Shown in pieces: positions 8,291 through 16,902 of a DNA stretch of 64,000 nt. Below the pieces are notes generated by a model. It searched no databases, was not told the origin of the DNA, and was given only the letters and a program-made list of their open reading frames with translations. A program made the position numbers and the translations under genes. The first letter of the stretch is position 1; each line of letters begins with the position of its first letter. Origin of the DNA: Mycobacterium sp. MBM (GTDB taxonomy: Bacteria; Actinomycetota; Actinomycetes; Mycobacteriales; Mycobacteriaceae); assembly GCA_021648845.1 (NCBI GenBank), contig JAKJHY010000010.1:124001-188000 (forward strand), given 5' to 3'.

Positions 8291-9562
8291 ATGACACAAA
8301 CCGATTTCGACGCCGCTGACTTCTTCACCGACGAATCTCTGGTTCCGGACCCCTACCCGTACTTCGACCACCTCCGCTCGAAGTGCCCGGTGACGGAGGC
8401 GACCCCGTTCAAGGTCATGGCGGTCACCGGCTACGACGAGGCGGTCTCGGTCTACAAGAACCCGGCGTTCTCGTCGTGCAACTCATTGGCGGGCCCGTTC
8501 TCAGGACTGCCCTTCGGCCCCGGCGAATCCGACGACGTCACGGACCTGATCGAGGAACACCGCCACATCGCGCCCATGGCGGAGCACATCTCGAACCAGG
8601 ACCCGCCGCTGCACGGCCGCACGAGAAGTCTGATGAACAAGCTGATCACCCCCAAGCGTCTGAAAGAGAACGAGGAGTTCATGTGGCGGCTGGCGGACGA
8701 GCAGCTGGACACGTTCATCGAACGGGGCAGCTGCGAGTTCCTCGCCGATTACGCGAAACCGTTTTCGCTGTTGGTCATCGCCGACCTGCTCGGAGTGCCG
8801 CAGGAGGATCACCAGGAGTTCCAGGTGCACTTCGGAACACAGGTCGCCGGGGAGCTCGGCGAGGGGACCACCGAGCTCAACCCGCTGGAATGGCTCAACG
8901 AGAAGTTCTACTCCTATATTGAGGACCGCAGGCGTTCACCACGCCAGGATGTGCTGACCGAATTGGCCGAAGCCAAGTACGACGACGGGACAACGCCACC
9001 GATCGAGGACGTCATGAACCTGTCGACGTTCCTGTTCGCCGCGGGCACCGAGACCACGACCAAGCTCACCAGCGCGTCGCTGCGATACATCGGCGAGGAC
9101 CCGGAACTGCAGGCAGCACTGCGTGCGGACCGCAGCAAGATCCCGGCCTTCCTCGAGGAGACGCTGCGCATGGAGAGCCCGGTGAAGGCACACTTCCGGA
9201 TGGCACGCACGACCACCTCGATCGGTGACGTGGAAGTGCCCGCCGGAACGACGGTCATGCTGCTACCGGGAGCGTGCAATCGCGACGCGAGAAAGTTCGA
9301 GTCGCCCCACACGTTCAACGCCGAGCGGCCGAACGTTCGCGAGCAGATCGCCTTCATCCGCGGTCCCCATTCGTGCCCCGGGTCTCCGCTCGCGCGGGCC
9401 GAAGGCCGGATCACCATGATGCGAGTGCTCGATCGTATGGCGGACATCGCGATCTCGGAGAAGCATCATGGGCCGGCGGACCAACGCCGCTACGACTACG
9501 ACCCAACTTTCATCCTGCGGGGACTACGCGAACTCCACGTGACGTTCACGCCTGTCGGCTGA
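8291..9562 (+). CDS. Cytochrome P450 (second of five)
   Basis: A 423-residue P450 with I-helix AAGTETTT, K-helix ETLR, and heme loop FIRGPHSCPG. It is close to the P450 encoded on the minus strand at 14454-15740: both begin with a DFF...DPYP stretch, share LITPKRLKENE, and end with a HHGPA...RRY...PTFILRGL tail. That tail is longer than in the first P450. It starts 47 bases after the first P450, in the same orientation, and is followed by an epoxide-hydrolase-like gene. This suggests monooxygenation, possibly epoxidation, of a cyclic substrate. ATG 8291 is used because upstream in-frame codons fall within the previous gene. Confidence 0.92.
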   Translation: MTQTDFDAADFFTDESLVPDPYPYFDHLRSKCPVTEATPFKVMAVTGYDEAVSVYKNPAFSSCNSLAGPFSGLPFGPGESDDVTDLIEEHRHIAPMAEHISNQDPPLHGRTRSLMNKLITPKRLKENEEFMWRLADEQLDTFIERGSCEFLADYAKPFSLLVIADLLGVPQEDHQEFQVHFGTQVAGELGEGTTELNPLEWLNEKFYSYIEDRRRSPRQDVLTELAEAKYDDGTTPPIEDVMNLSTFLFAAGTETTTKLTSASLRYIGEDPELQAALRADRSKIPAFLEETLRMESPVKAHFRMARTTTSIGDVEVPAGTTVMLLPGACNRDARKFESPHTFNAERPNVREQIAFIRGPHSCPGSPLARAEGRITMMRVLDRMADIAISEKHHGPADQRRYDYDPTFILRGLRELHVTFTPVG

Positions 9563-9611
9563 TGATGCCGGCCACGAGTTTCCCTGGTTAGTTTCCGATT
9601 TGGAGGTTTCG

Positions 9612-10031
9612 ATGTCCGATCCTGTCAAGGTGGTCCGCGAGTTCTGCGCGCTGATGGAACGGCGCGATCCCGAAGCGCTGCGTCCACTGCTGGCCGACGA
9701 TGCCGTCTATCAGAACGTCGGAATGCCGGCCTTCGCCGGAGTCGACGCCATCGTGGAGAACATGGGTGCGCAGTTCTCGATGTTCCCAGACGCCTACGCC
9801 TTCGAGATCGTCAACATCGCCAATGACGGTTCGGTTGTGCTCACCGAACGCCTCGACTACATCCAGGCCCCCGATGGATCCAAGCCGGCAGTCCCGGTGA
9901 TGGGGACCTTCGTCGTTGGTGATGACGGCAAGATCACTCGCTGGACGGATTATTTCGACCTCACGCTGACGATCAAAATCCTTCAGGGAGAGGACATCAG
10001 TGCACTTGTCCCCGCCGCGTCTGCGACCTGA
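9612..10031 (+). CDS. Limonene-1,2-epoxide hydrolase-like protein (SnoaL/NTF2 fold)
   Basis: A 139-residue NTF2-like protein. It keeps the Asp-Arg-Asp arrangement of limonene-1,2-epoxide hydrolase: Arg80 and Asp82 in TERLDY and Asp113 in RWTDYFD, matching the Rhodococcus enzyme's catalytic set as I recall it. The reaction would be addition of water to an epoxide in the cytoplasm. GGAGG at 9602-9606 supports ATG 9612; a TTG 12 bases upstream overlaps it. It sits 49 bases after a P450 gene and 21 bases before an MFS exporter gene. A non-enzymatic SnoaL-like role is the alternative, but the kept residues favour hydrolase activity. Confidence 0.75.
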   Translation: MSDPVKVVREFCALMERRDPEALRPLLADDAVYQNVGMPAFAGVDAIVENMGAQFSMFPDAYAFEIVNIANDGSVVLTERLDYIQAPDGSKPAVPVMGTFVVGDDGKITRWTDYFDLTLTIKILQGEDISALVPAASAT

Positions 10032-10052
10032 ACCAGCGACGGGTATCGGGCC

Positions 10053-11702
10053 GTGAATGCGCACAGGGCGAGTGTCGGGGTCGGGGCCGGCGCAGGTTTT
10101 CTGACAGGGCGTTCGCGCACCTGGCTGCTCGTCGTCTGCTCGCTGGGTGTGTTGCTGGTCATCTCCTCAATGGTGGCCTTGAACGCCGCATTGGGTGCGA
10201 TCGCGACCGATACCCTGGCAACCCAGGCTCAGTTGACGTGGATTGTCGACGGCTACACGTTGGTGATGGCGTGCCTGCTGCTACCGGCCGGTGCGCTGGG
10301 GGATCGATACGGCAGGCGCAGAGTCATGCTCATCGGACTACTCATCTTCGCCGCAGCTTCTGTCGCGCCGATCTATTTCGACAGTCCGACGGCGTTGATC
10401 GTCGCGCGCAGCTTCACGGGGGTCGGTGCGGCGGCGATATTGCCCGCCACCTTGTCGTTGTTGACTGCCGCGTATCCAGACGAGGAGCGCACCAAGGCAA
10501 TTGGCATCTGGGCGGGTGTCTGTGCATCCAGTGCCATTGTCGGATTCATGGGGACCGCGATCATCACGCAGTTCGGGTCGTGGCGGACCATCTTCTGGGC
10601 CTTCGCCGGGGCTGCTGTGCTCCTCTTCGCGCTCGCCTCGACCATCTCGACGTCGAGGGACCCTTACCCGACCCCCATCGATTGGTGGGGTGCACTGCTG
10701 GTCGGTTCTGCAATAGCCGCGTTCGTCTTTGGCGTCATCGAAGCTCCGCTGCGCGGGTGGGGTGATCCGCTGGTATTCGGGTGCCTGGTCGGAGGGGCCG
10801 GGCTCGCGATCGCCTTCGGCTTCGTCGAACTTCGCCGCACGAACCCCCTCCTCGATATTCGCGTCTTCAAAAAGCCCGACATGCTCACTGGTTCGATAGG
10901 TATGACCACACTGTTCTTTGCCATCTTCGGGTTCTTTTTCCTGATCATGCAGTACATGGCATTGGTGATGGGTTACACCCCGTTGCAAACCGCAGTCGCC
11001 CTCACTCCGCTGGCCATCCCGATGATGGTGCTCGCCGGGCTTACCCAGTGGTTCCTGCCTCGGTTCGGGCTTCGGCTCTCGGTAGCTTCGGGCTTGGCGA
11101 TCTTGGCGGTGGGACTGCTGTGTATGCGCCCGCTGGGCGTCGATTCGACATACTTCGATCTGGCCTGGCCGATGTTGGTTCTCAGTGCCGGTATGGGGAT
11201 CTGCAATGCGCCGTCGACCACCGCGATCACGGGTGCCGTTCCCCTGAGCAAGCAGGGCGTGGCGTCGGCAATCAATGACACGACACGTGAATTGGGTGGA
11301 GCTCTCGGCATCGCGCTGGCCGGTTCGATCCTTGCCGCCGGGTATAGCAGCGCATTTTCGTCGAGCGTTCAGACATTGCCCTCGACGCTTCGCGAACCTG
11401 CCCTGGGATCGCTTGCGCAAGCGCTTCAGATTGCCGGCGGCCTTGGTCCGCAGGGAAGTAACCTCGCACGTCAAGCCAACGATGCCTTCCTGGCCGGTAT
11501 GCAATCGTCTCTGCTGTTCTTGGCGATAGTGGTCTTCGTTTCGGCAGCCGTGGTGGCGATCTGGGGACCCGGGCGCGACGGCCACCAATGGCCAATCGTG
11601 CGTCGGTTCAGGCCGAATGGGTCCACAGCCCACGATCAATGGGTTGAACCGGGCGATGGCGCGCAAGAGCGCCGAGTCAGTAACTACACAACGGGAGAAT
11701 GA
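10053..11702 (+). CDS. MFS transporter, DHA2 (14-TM, EmrB/QacA) type
   Basis: A 549-residue membrane protein with about fourteen hydrophobic segments. The TM1-TM2 region contains WIVDGYTLVMACLLLP followed by GDRYGRRR, the motif A of drug:H+ antiporters. The C-terminal tail after the last helix is hydrophilic. It probably exports a hydrophobic compound, either the substrate, a toxic intermediate or an unrelated drug. GTG 10053 is the likely start although no strong Shine-Dalgarno is seen. The stop overlaps the start region of the next gene (ATGATG), which couples them. Confidence 0.88.
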   Translation: MNAHRASVGVGAGAGFLTGRSRTWLLVVCSLGVLLVISSMVALNAALGAIATDTLATQAQLTWIVDGYTLVMACLLLPAGALGDRYGRRRVMLIGLLIFAAASVAPIYFDSPTALIVARSFTGVGAAAILPATLSLLTAAYPDEERTKAIGIWAGVCASSAIVGFMGTAIITQFGSWRTIFWAFAGAAVLLFALASTISTSRDPYPTPIDWWGALLVGSAIAAFVFGVIEAPLRGWGDPLVFGCLVGGAGLAIAFGFVELRRTNPLLDIRVFKKPDMLTGSIGMTTLFFAIFGFFFLIMQYMALVMGYTPLQTAVALTPLAIPMMVLAGLTQWFLPRFGLRLSVASGLAILAVGLLCMRPLGVDSTYFDLAWPMLVLSAGMGICNAPSTTAITGAVPLSKQGVASAINDTTRELGGALGIALAGSILAAGYSSAFSSSVQTLPSTLREPALGSLAQALQIAGGLGPQGSNLARQANDAFLAGMQSSLLFLAIVVFVSAAVVAIWGPGRDGHQWPIVRRFRPNGSTAHDQWVEPGDGAQERRVSNYTTGE

Positions 11703-12784
11703 TGTCCAACACTGTCCTCGTCACCGGCGGTTTCGGCTTGGTGGGCTCGGCAACCGTGCAGCGACTGGCCGAACTCGGATGCCGAGTAGTGGCGACCGAT
11801 CTCGACACCCCAGCTAACCGCAAGGCCGTGAAGAAGCTCCCGCGCGGCGTCGAGGTCCAATGGGCCGATCTCACCAACGAGGAGCAGGTGCGTCGCCTTG
11901 TATCCGAGGTCGCACCGGATGCCGTCGTCCATCTTGCAGCGGTTATCGCGCCGGCCATTTATCCCATTCCCCACGTCGGGCGACGGGTCAATGTTGACGG
12001 CACGGCGAACCTGATTCGGGCCGTCGAGGAGCATGGGGACCCGCCGCGCTTCGTTCATGCGTCCAGCATCACCGTGATGGGGCCTCGCAACCCGCATCGC
12101 ACGACTCCGCCGCTGACGGCGCAGGATCCAATGCGGCCCTTCGACGTCTACAGTGGCCAGAAATCCGAGGCCGAAGACATCGTTCGGGGATCTACGCTCG
12201 ACTGGGTGGTTTTGCGGCTCGGGGCGGTACTCAGCCCGGACTTGGGCGCGCTGCCCGTCACCACCGACGCAATGTATTTCCAGGCAGCACTGCCCAGAGA
12301 CGGTCGGGTGCAAACTGTCGATGTCCGAGACGTCGCCTGGGCTTTCGCCGCAGCGACCACTGCCGATGTCGTCCACGAGATCCTGTTGATCGGCGGCGAT
12401 GACTCTCACCGACTGACTTATGCCGAGGTGACATCGGGACTCGTTGCTGCTCTTGGGGTACCGGGCGCCATGCCACCTGGAAGGCTTGGAGATCCAGACA
12501 GCGACGACGACTGGTTCGTCACCGACTGGATGGACACCACCCGTGCCCAAGAGGCACTGAAGTTTCAGAATCACTCCTGGCCTGACCTGACCGCCGAGCT
12601 GTCAGAGAAGTTTCGGCTGTTGCGTTTCCCGGGTCGACTCGTCGCCCCGGTCGCCAGGGCGATCATGGCTCAACGGTCGCCGTACCGAAATGCGCCGGGT
12701 CAGTACGCTGACCCGTGGGGAATGATCAGGGCCAAGCTGGGCGAGCCGATGTGGGATCGGCCAAAGAAGTCCCGCACCGAATAG
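11702..12784 (+). CDS. NAD-dependent epimerase/dehydratase-like (extended SDR)
   Basis: A 360-residue extended SDR with N-terminal TGGFGLVG for NAD binding and a YSGQK (YxxxK) catalytic pair. Two ATGs are adjacent; the second (11702) is chosen because GGGAG at 11693-11697 is four bases away from it. The closest relative in the window is the minus-strand gene at 52505-53572: both share VVATDLDTP, RVNVD, LQTVDVRDVA or TVDVRDVAW, AFAAATTADV and WMDT(T/S)RAQ, with about half of residues identical by eye. The role could be oxidation of a hydroxyl on a ring substrate, as in 3-beta-HSD-like enzymes, rather than sugar epimerisation. Confidence 0.82.
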   Translation: MSNTVLVTGGFGLVGSATVQRLAELGCRVVATDLDTPANRKAVKKLPRGVEVQWADLTNEEQVRRLVSEVAPDAVVHLAAVIAPAIYPIPHVGRRVNVDGTANLIRAVEEHGDPPRFVHASSITVMGPRNPHRTTPPLTAQDPMRPFDVYSGQKSEAEDIVRGSTLDWVVLRLGAVLSPDLGALPVTTDAMYFQAALPRDGRVQTVDVRDVAWAFAAATTADVVHEILLIGGDDSHRLTYAEVTSGLVAALGVPGAMPPGRLGDPDSDDDWFVTDWMDTTRAQEALKFQNHSWPDLTAELSEKFRLLRFPGRLVAPVARAIMAQRSPYRNAPGQYADPWGMIRAKLGEPMWDRPKKSRTE

Positions 12785-12818
12785 CGTGCTCACAAGCCGT
12801 GGCGAAGAAAGGACACTC

Positions 12819-13205
12819 ATGCGGGTTCCCCGTGCTGTCGCGAACTTCAATCGTCGTGTGACGAATCCGATTGCCCGTTCGCTGACGCCGTGGCTGCCCC
12901 TTTTGGGGACCCTCGAGCACACCGGGCGCAAATCGGGGCGGCGCTATCGCACACCACTGTTGGTGTTCACCACTCCCACCGGCTATGCCATCTTGATCGG
13001 CTACGGGATGGGCACGGATTGGCTGAAAAACGTTCTCGCCGGCGGCGCCACGACCATGCACAAGCGGGGCAGGCTCATCGAGTTGTCCAACCCCCAGATC
13101 GTGAGCAAGGCCGAGGCCACGCACCTCATGGCGCCGGGGCCCAGGTTGTTCTATCGCCTGTTTCCATACAATGAAGCAACTCTGCTTCTGACAAGAGACA
13201 ACTGA
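12819..13205 (+). CDS. F420-type nitroreductase-family (DUF385/Ddn-like) protein
   Basis: A 128-residue split beta-barrel protein with the HTGRKSGRRYRTPL segment and a following GYAILIGYGMGTDWLKN stretch, typical of the deazaflavin (F420)-dependent nitroreductase family abundant in mycobacteria. Members reduce quinones, nitro compounds or enones using F420H2, or act as flavin-type accessory proteins. AAAGGA at 12808-12813 supports ATG 12819. It is the last gene of the + strand run that begins at 2275 and converges with the oxidoreductase gene at 13239. The exact substrate cannot be inferred. Confidence 0.8.
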   Translation: MRVPRAVANFNRRVTNPIARSLTPWLPLLGTLEHTGRKSGRRYRTPLLVFTTPTGYAILIGYGMGTDWLKNVLAGGATTMHKRGRLIELSNPQIVSKAEATHLMAPGPRLFYRLFPYNEATLLLTRDN

Positions 13206-13238
13206 GCACGTCAGTTCGTACGCGCAACACCTCGAAGC

Positions 13239-14246
13239 TCAGAACCCGCCGGCGACGCGAACAACCGCGCGCCCCGAGTATCGCCCAGCACGCACCTCGT
13301 CGAGCACGCCTACGACGTCTTTCACGTCCACGTCATGTATGACGTCGGAAAGATGTCGTGGACGAAGTGAATCACCTAGTTGCGCCCACAGGGTGCGCCG
13401 AGGTGCAATCGGCATCTGCACCGAGTCGATGCCCAGCAACGACACGCCCCGCAGGATGAACGGCATCACGGTGGTGTTCAGGGCGGCACCTCCGGTGAGT
13501 CCACTGGCCGCCACGGCACCGCCGTAACGAATGCTACTCAGCACGTCGGCCAGCGTGGCTCCGCCGACGCAGTCAACTGCGCCCGCCCAGCGGGTCTTGC
13601 CCAGGGGGCGAGGTTTCGCATCCGGATCTTCCGGTAGCCGACCGATAACCTCGCCCGCACCAAGCGTCTTCAGATGTGCCGTCGCCTCGGGCTTCCCGGT
13701 CGATGCCACCACCTCGTAACCCGCGGCAGACAACAGATCGACGCTGACCGAGCCCACGCCCCCGGTTGCGCCAGTCACCAGGATCGGGCCGTCCTGCGGT
13801 GCGATGCCGTGCCGCTGCAGTGCCTGCACACTCATGGCGGCCGTGAACCCGGCGGTACCTATCGCAGCGCCGTCGTGCGGGCTCAGCGCTCCGAGCTTCA
13901 CCACCTGCTCGGCGGGTACGCGCGCGAATTCAGCGTATCCGCCATGCTTTCCAGTGCCGATGTCATAACCGTGGGCAAGCACGAGTTCCCCGACGGCGAA
14001 TTCGTCGGAATCCGATGATACGACCTCGCCGGTGAGGTCGATGCCCGGAACGATCGGATAGTTGCGCACCACACCCCCTTTGGGGGTGAGCGCCAGCGCG
14101 TCCTTGTAGTTGACGCTCGAGTAGTGCACTCGGATGGTGACCTCACCGGGCGGAAGGTCGGAATCGTGCAGCGTCTCGACCACGGCATTGATGCCGTCGC
14201 CGTCCTGTCGGGCGACCAGGGCCGGGAAGGAGTTTGCTTGAGTCAT
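13239..14246 (-). CDS. MDR-family quinone oxidoreductase / AcuI-like enoyl reductase
   Basis: A 335-residue zinc-independent medium-chain dehydrogenase/reductase. It has NYKDALALT and GIDLTGEVV in the catalytic domain and the nucleotide motif TGATGGVGS. The pattern fits the YhdH/AcuI group, which reduces acryloyl-CoA or other activated double bonds with NADPH. The start is placed at ATG 14246 because the preceding residues overlap the ferredoxin gene and are low-complexity. It lies 16 bases after the ferredoxin stop and so forms an operon P450-ferredoxin-reductase. It could reduce an enone product; it is not an obvious ferredoxin reductase, as it lacks FAD motifs. Confidence 0.85.
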   Translation of the reverse strand: MTQANSFPALVARQDGDGINAVVETLHDSDLPPGEVTIRVHYSSVNYKDALALTPKGGVVRNYPIVPGIDLTGEVVSSDSDEFAVGELVLAHGYDIGTGKHGGYAEFARVPAEQVVKLGALSPHDGAAIGTAGFTAAMSVQALQRHGIAPQDGPILVTGATGGVGSVSVDLLSAAGYEVVASTGKPEATAHLKTLGAGEVIGRLPEDPDAKPRPLGKTRWAGAVDCVGGATLADVLSSIRYGGAVAASGLTGGAALNTTVMPFILRGVSLLGIDSVQMPIAPRRTLWAQLGDSLRPRHLSDVIHDVDVKDVVGVLDEVRAGRYSGRAVVRVAGGF

Positions 14247-14262
14247 GAACAACGAGGCCTTT

Positions 14263-14457
14263 CTACGTTGTGACTTCGACGATGGCGTGTTCGGGGCAGT
14301 TCGCGATGGCGTCCCGAACGGCTCCCTCGACGTCTGTCGGTATCTCTGATGGATCGGCGACGGCCCAGCCGTCGTCGTTGAGTTCAAATACCTGTGGGCA
14401 CAGTGTCAAACACATTCCATGGCCGGCGCAGCGGTCCTCGTCGACGGCGACCCTCAC
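14263..14457 (-). CDS. P450-type ferredoxin, His-variant cluster motif
   Basis: A 64-residue ferredoxin. The cluster ligands are Cys10, Cys16 and Cys54, with Cys20 also in the motif, and His13 stands where a fourth cysteine would be in a standard [4Fe-4S] ferredoxin (CxxHxxCxxxCP). Such single-cluster ferredoxins donate electrons to P450s and many mycobacterial ones carry non-cysteine residues at this position. The GTG start overlaps the P450 stop as GTGA, so the two are translationally coupled and are likely a working pair. It is the only ferredoxin gene in the window and may also serve the other four P450s. Confidence 0.92.
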   Translation of the reverse strand: MRVAVDEDRCAGHGMCLTLCPQVFELNDDGWAVADPSEIPTDVEGAVRDAIANCPEHAIVEVTT

Positions 14458-15740
14458 CGTTGGGCTCCCACGAGATCGAACTCAAGGTGTAGCTGCGTCA
14501 GCCCGCGCAGAATGAAGGTGGGAATGTAGCGATACCTGCGATTACCCGCTGGGCCGTGGTGCCGCTCGCTGATGCGTATGTCGGTGGTGCGATCGAGTAG
14601 GCGCTCGATTCCCACACGGGTCTCGGCACGGGCGAGCGGTGCACCGGGGCAGCTGTGTATGCCGCGACCGAACGCCAAATGCTGTCGGGCGTTCTTGCGG
14701 TCCGGGTCGAATGTATCGGGGTCGGTGAACCGCCGCGGGTCGCGGTTGGCCGCGCCGTTGATCACCATCAGCGTGCTGCCTGCGCTGATTGCCTGCTCGC
14801 CGATGGTCGTCGGCACCCGCGACAATCGAAAGTCACCCTTGACCGGGCTCTCGATCCGCAGGCATTCCTCGATGAAGTTTGGCAGCAGGCTACGATCCGT
14901 CCGCAACCTGGACTGGATGTCCGGGCGATCGCCGATCACCTTCAAGGCCGTCGACAGCAACCGCACCGTGGTCTCCTGCCCGGCCGAGAACACGTTGGTC
15001 GCTACCCGCACCACGTCGTCGACTTCGGGCACTGTTCCGTCGGGAAAGGTCGCGGTCGCCAAACCTGAAAGCACGTCGTCGCGGGGACTGGCGCGCCTGT
15101 CCCTGATGTAGGTCGCGAACACGTCGTATAGGTATTCCAGCGGTGTCTTGCTCAAGGTCTTGTCCGCATTCCCCAGACCGCCACCGTGGGTGCCTCTCGC
15201 AAGCCGCTCAAGCAGTTCCGGGCGATCCTCCTCGGGTACGCCCAACAGATCGGCGATCACCCGCAGTGTGAAGGGACCGGCGAAATCTGCGATGAACTCA
15301 CCCTCGCCGTCGGCCAGGAAGTCGTCGAGGATGTCATCGGCCAGCTGCCACATGGCGTCCTCGTTTTCCTTGAGGCGTTTGGGAGTGATCAGCCGCATCA
15401 GCAGCCCGCGGTGATTGGTGTGCGCCGGCGGATCCAACGTCGGAAGTTGGTCACTGAACGGCAACTCGTCACGATGCTGGGCGATTGTCTCGGTGACATC
15501 GTCGCCGTCTAGTGGGACCGGGAAACCGGGGAACGGACCGGACACCGAGATGCATGAGGAAAACGTCGCAGCATCGTTGTACACGTCGACCGCCTCTTGC
15601 CAGCCAGTCACCATCGTCACCCCGTAGTGGCTCTCTCGGGTGACGGGACACTTTGCGCGAAGGGTCTCGTATAGCGGGTAGGGGTCATCGGTCAGACGCG
15701 GATCCCGGAAGAAGTCAACGGAACTCACGTCCTCCGTCAT
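14454..15740 (-). CDS. Cytochrome P450 (third of five)
   Basis: A 428-residue P450 with I-helix SAGQETT, K-helix ECLR and heme loop FGRGIHSCPG. It is a paralogue of the P450 at 8291-9562, sharing the DPYP...CPVT start, LITPKRLKENE and the long HHGPAGNRRY...FILRGL tail. It is the first gene of a minus-strand operon with a ferredoxin and an MDR reductase. A TetR gene is divergently encoded across a 405-base region containing two inverted repeats, so local repression is likely. Confidence 0.93.
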   Translation of the reverse strand: MTEDVSSVDFFRDPRLTDDPYPLYETLRAKCPVTRESHYGVTMVTGWQEAVDVYNDAATFSSCISVSGPFPGFPVPLDGDDVTETIAQHRDELPFSDQLPTLDPPAHTNHRGLLMRLITPKRLKENEDAMWQLADDILDDFLADGEGEFIADFAGPFTLRVIADLLGVPEEDRPELLERLARGTHGGGLGNADKTLSKTPLEYLYDVFATYIRDRRASPRDDVLSGLATATFPDGTVPEVDDVVRVATNVFSAGQETTVRLLSTALKVIGDRPDIQSRLRTDRSLLPNFIEECLRIESPVKGDFRLSRVPTTIGEQAISAGSTLMVINGAANRDPRRFTDPDTFDPDRKNARQHLAFGRGIHSCPGAPLARAETRVGIERLLDRTTDIRISERHHGPAGNRRYRYIPTFILRGLTQLHLEFDLVGAQR

Positions 15741-16145
15741 GCTCTCTTGCCTCTCGTCGATCGTTTTCGGAACCGGCGCTCTGTGTCTCCGCGTGGATGA
15801 CGTCGACTCCGCGACTCAGCCGACTCGCGCTTGCGCCGCAGACTGGTTGGGAGCGGAGTGTGGGGCGTGGCCCGAGGAAGAAATGAATCGGACGCCGTCG
15901 CAGTCGTCCGCCCACCGCCTGATTGGCCGTGCCACATCAGCTTAGCAGATTTTGCACTATCGTATGGTGGCAGATTGCATATCTGCATTATCGCAATTCG
16001 ATAATTTTGTATCTCTCAATGAGAGGATGATTCTCGGAGGGCGAAGCCGATATGGTGACGGTTGTGCCGCCACCACATGTGATCCGTGACCGTGGATGTC
16101 GTCGCCTCGCTTCGGTGGGGCGATCCCGAGGACGCGAGGCCGACC
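15741..16145. promoter_or_regulatory. Divergent regulatory region between P450 operon and TetR gene
   Basis: About 400 bases without a convincing gene. The part next to the P450 is GC-rich; the stretch 15940-16020 is markedly AT-rich and holds two back-to-back inverted repeats (15970-16005, listed separately). A short CTCTC-AAT-GAGAG repeat follows at 16013-16025. Promoters for both directions are expected here, but no hexamer pair stands out enough to name. Confidence 0.6.
15970..16005. promoter_or_regulatory. Two adjacent inverted repeats, candidate TetR operators
   Basis: GCAGAT-tgcat-ATCTGC occupies 15970-15986 and ATTATCG-caatt-CGATAAT occupies 15987-16005. Both are perfect, both have a five-base spacer, and they abut. 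They lie between a P450 operon and a divergent TetR gene, the classic place for autoregulated operators. The two half-site sequences differ, so two different regulators, or a compact array for one, are possible. Confidence 0.55.
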
Positions 16146-16886
16146 ATGTCGATGAACACTGAGGAGCCCGGCGATCGAGGTTCTGAGGCGATGAATGAAC
16201 CGGCTGCATCGTGGCAGGAACGGGCCATTGAGCGCCGGCTTCGTAGTGCGCGCGCGCGGGCAGCGGAGCGTAGCGGCCAGTTCATGGCGACAGCTCTTGA
16301 GCTCGTAGAGGAGTCTGGCCCGGCGAGTTTCACACTCCAGACGCTGGCTGACCGCGCGAATCTCAGTCTCCGTACCTTTTATCAGCACTTCGCCAGCAAG
16401 GACGAACTGCTGCTGGCGTTGTATGAGGACCTCACCGCGAAGTACACCGAGGCGATCAGAGACGAAGTCGAGGCGGCCGACGGCCCGATGGCCCGGCTCG
16501 AAGCCTGGTGTCGGGCCGTGCTGTCGCGTCCAGGCGCGTCTCAGGCGGTGGGCGGCCGTTTGGTGCTGATCTACAACTTGAGCCTCGAATTGAACAATCC
16601 GGAAGCTTTCGCCAAGGTGTGGGAGCCGCACAGGCAGTTGCTGACCAATATTCTCTCCGCCTGTGCCGAGGCCGGTCTCATCCGCAACGATCTCACGCTG
16701 TCGCAATTGACGTCCCTCTTGGGCTACACCTTGACATCCTTCGGGCAGTTCAACGCGCTGCACGAGGGATTGGAGGGCGCCAGCCTCACCGAGGACGTCG
16801 TATGGGCTTGGTGCCGCCAGGCGATCTTGCCTCGCGATGACCGGCCTCCGGCAAGGTCATCGACCAAGGGCGGCAAGCGACGCTGA
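16146..16886 (+). CDS. TetR-family transcriptional regulator
   Basis: About 246 residues from ATG 16146 (another ATG lies at 16191). The helix-turn-helix is in FTLQTLADRANLSLRTFYQHF, with the typical ASKDELL following. The N-terminal arm before the HTH is long and basic (ERRLRSARARAAERS), which may contact the minor groove. The ligand-binding domain is unassigned. It is transcribed away from the P450-ferredoxin operon and converges with the acyl-CoA ligase gene. Its likely operators are the twin repeats at 15970-16005; a ligand derived from the pathway would be the inducer by analogy. Confidence 0.85.
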   Translation: MSMNTEEPGDRGSEAMNEPAASWQERAIERRLRSARARAAERSGQFMATALELVEESGPASFTLQTLADRANLSLRTFYQHFASKDELLLALYEDLTAKYTEAIRDEVEAADGPMARLEAWCRAVLSRPGASQAVGGRLVLIYNLSLELNNPEAFAKVWEPHRQLLTNILSACAEAGLIRNDLTLSQLTSLLGYTLTSFGQFNALHEGLEGASLTEDVVWAWCRQAILPRDDRPPARSSTKGGKRR

Positions 16887-16902
16887 AGTTGCTGCCCAGC
16901 AA

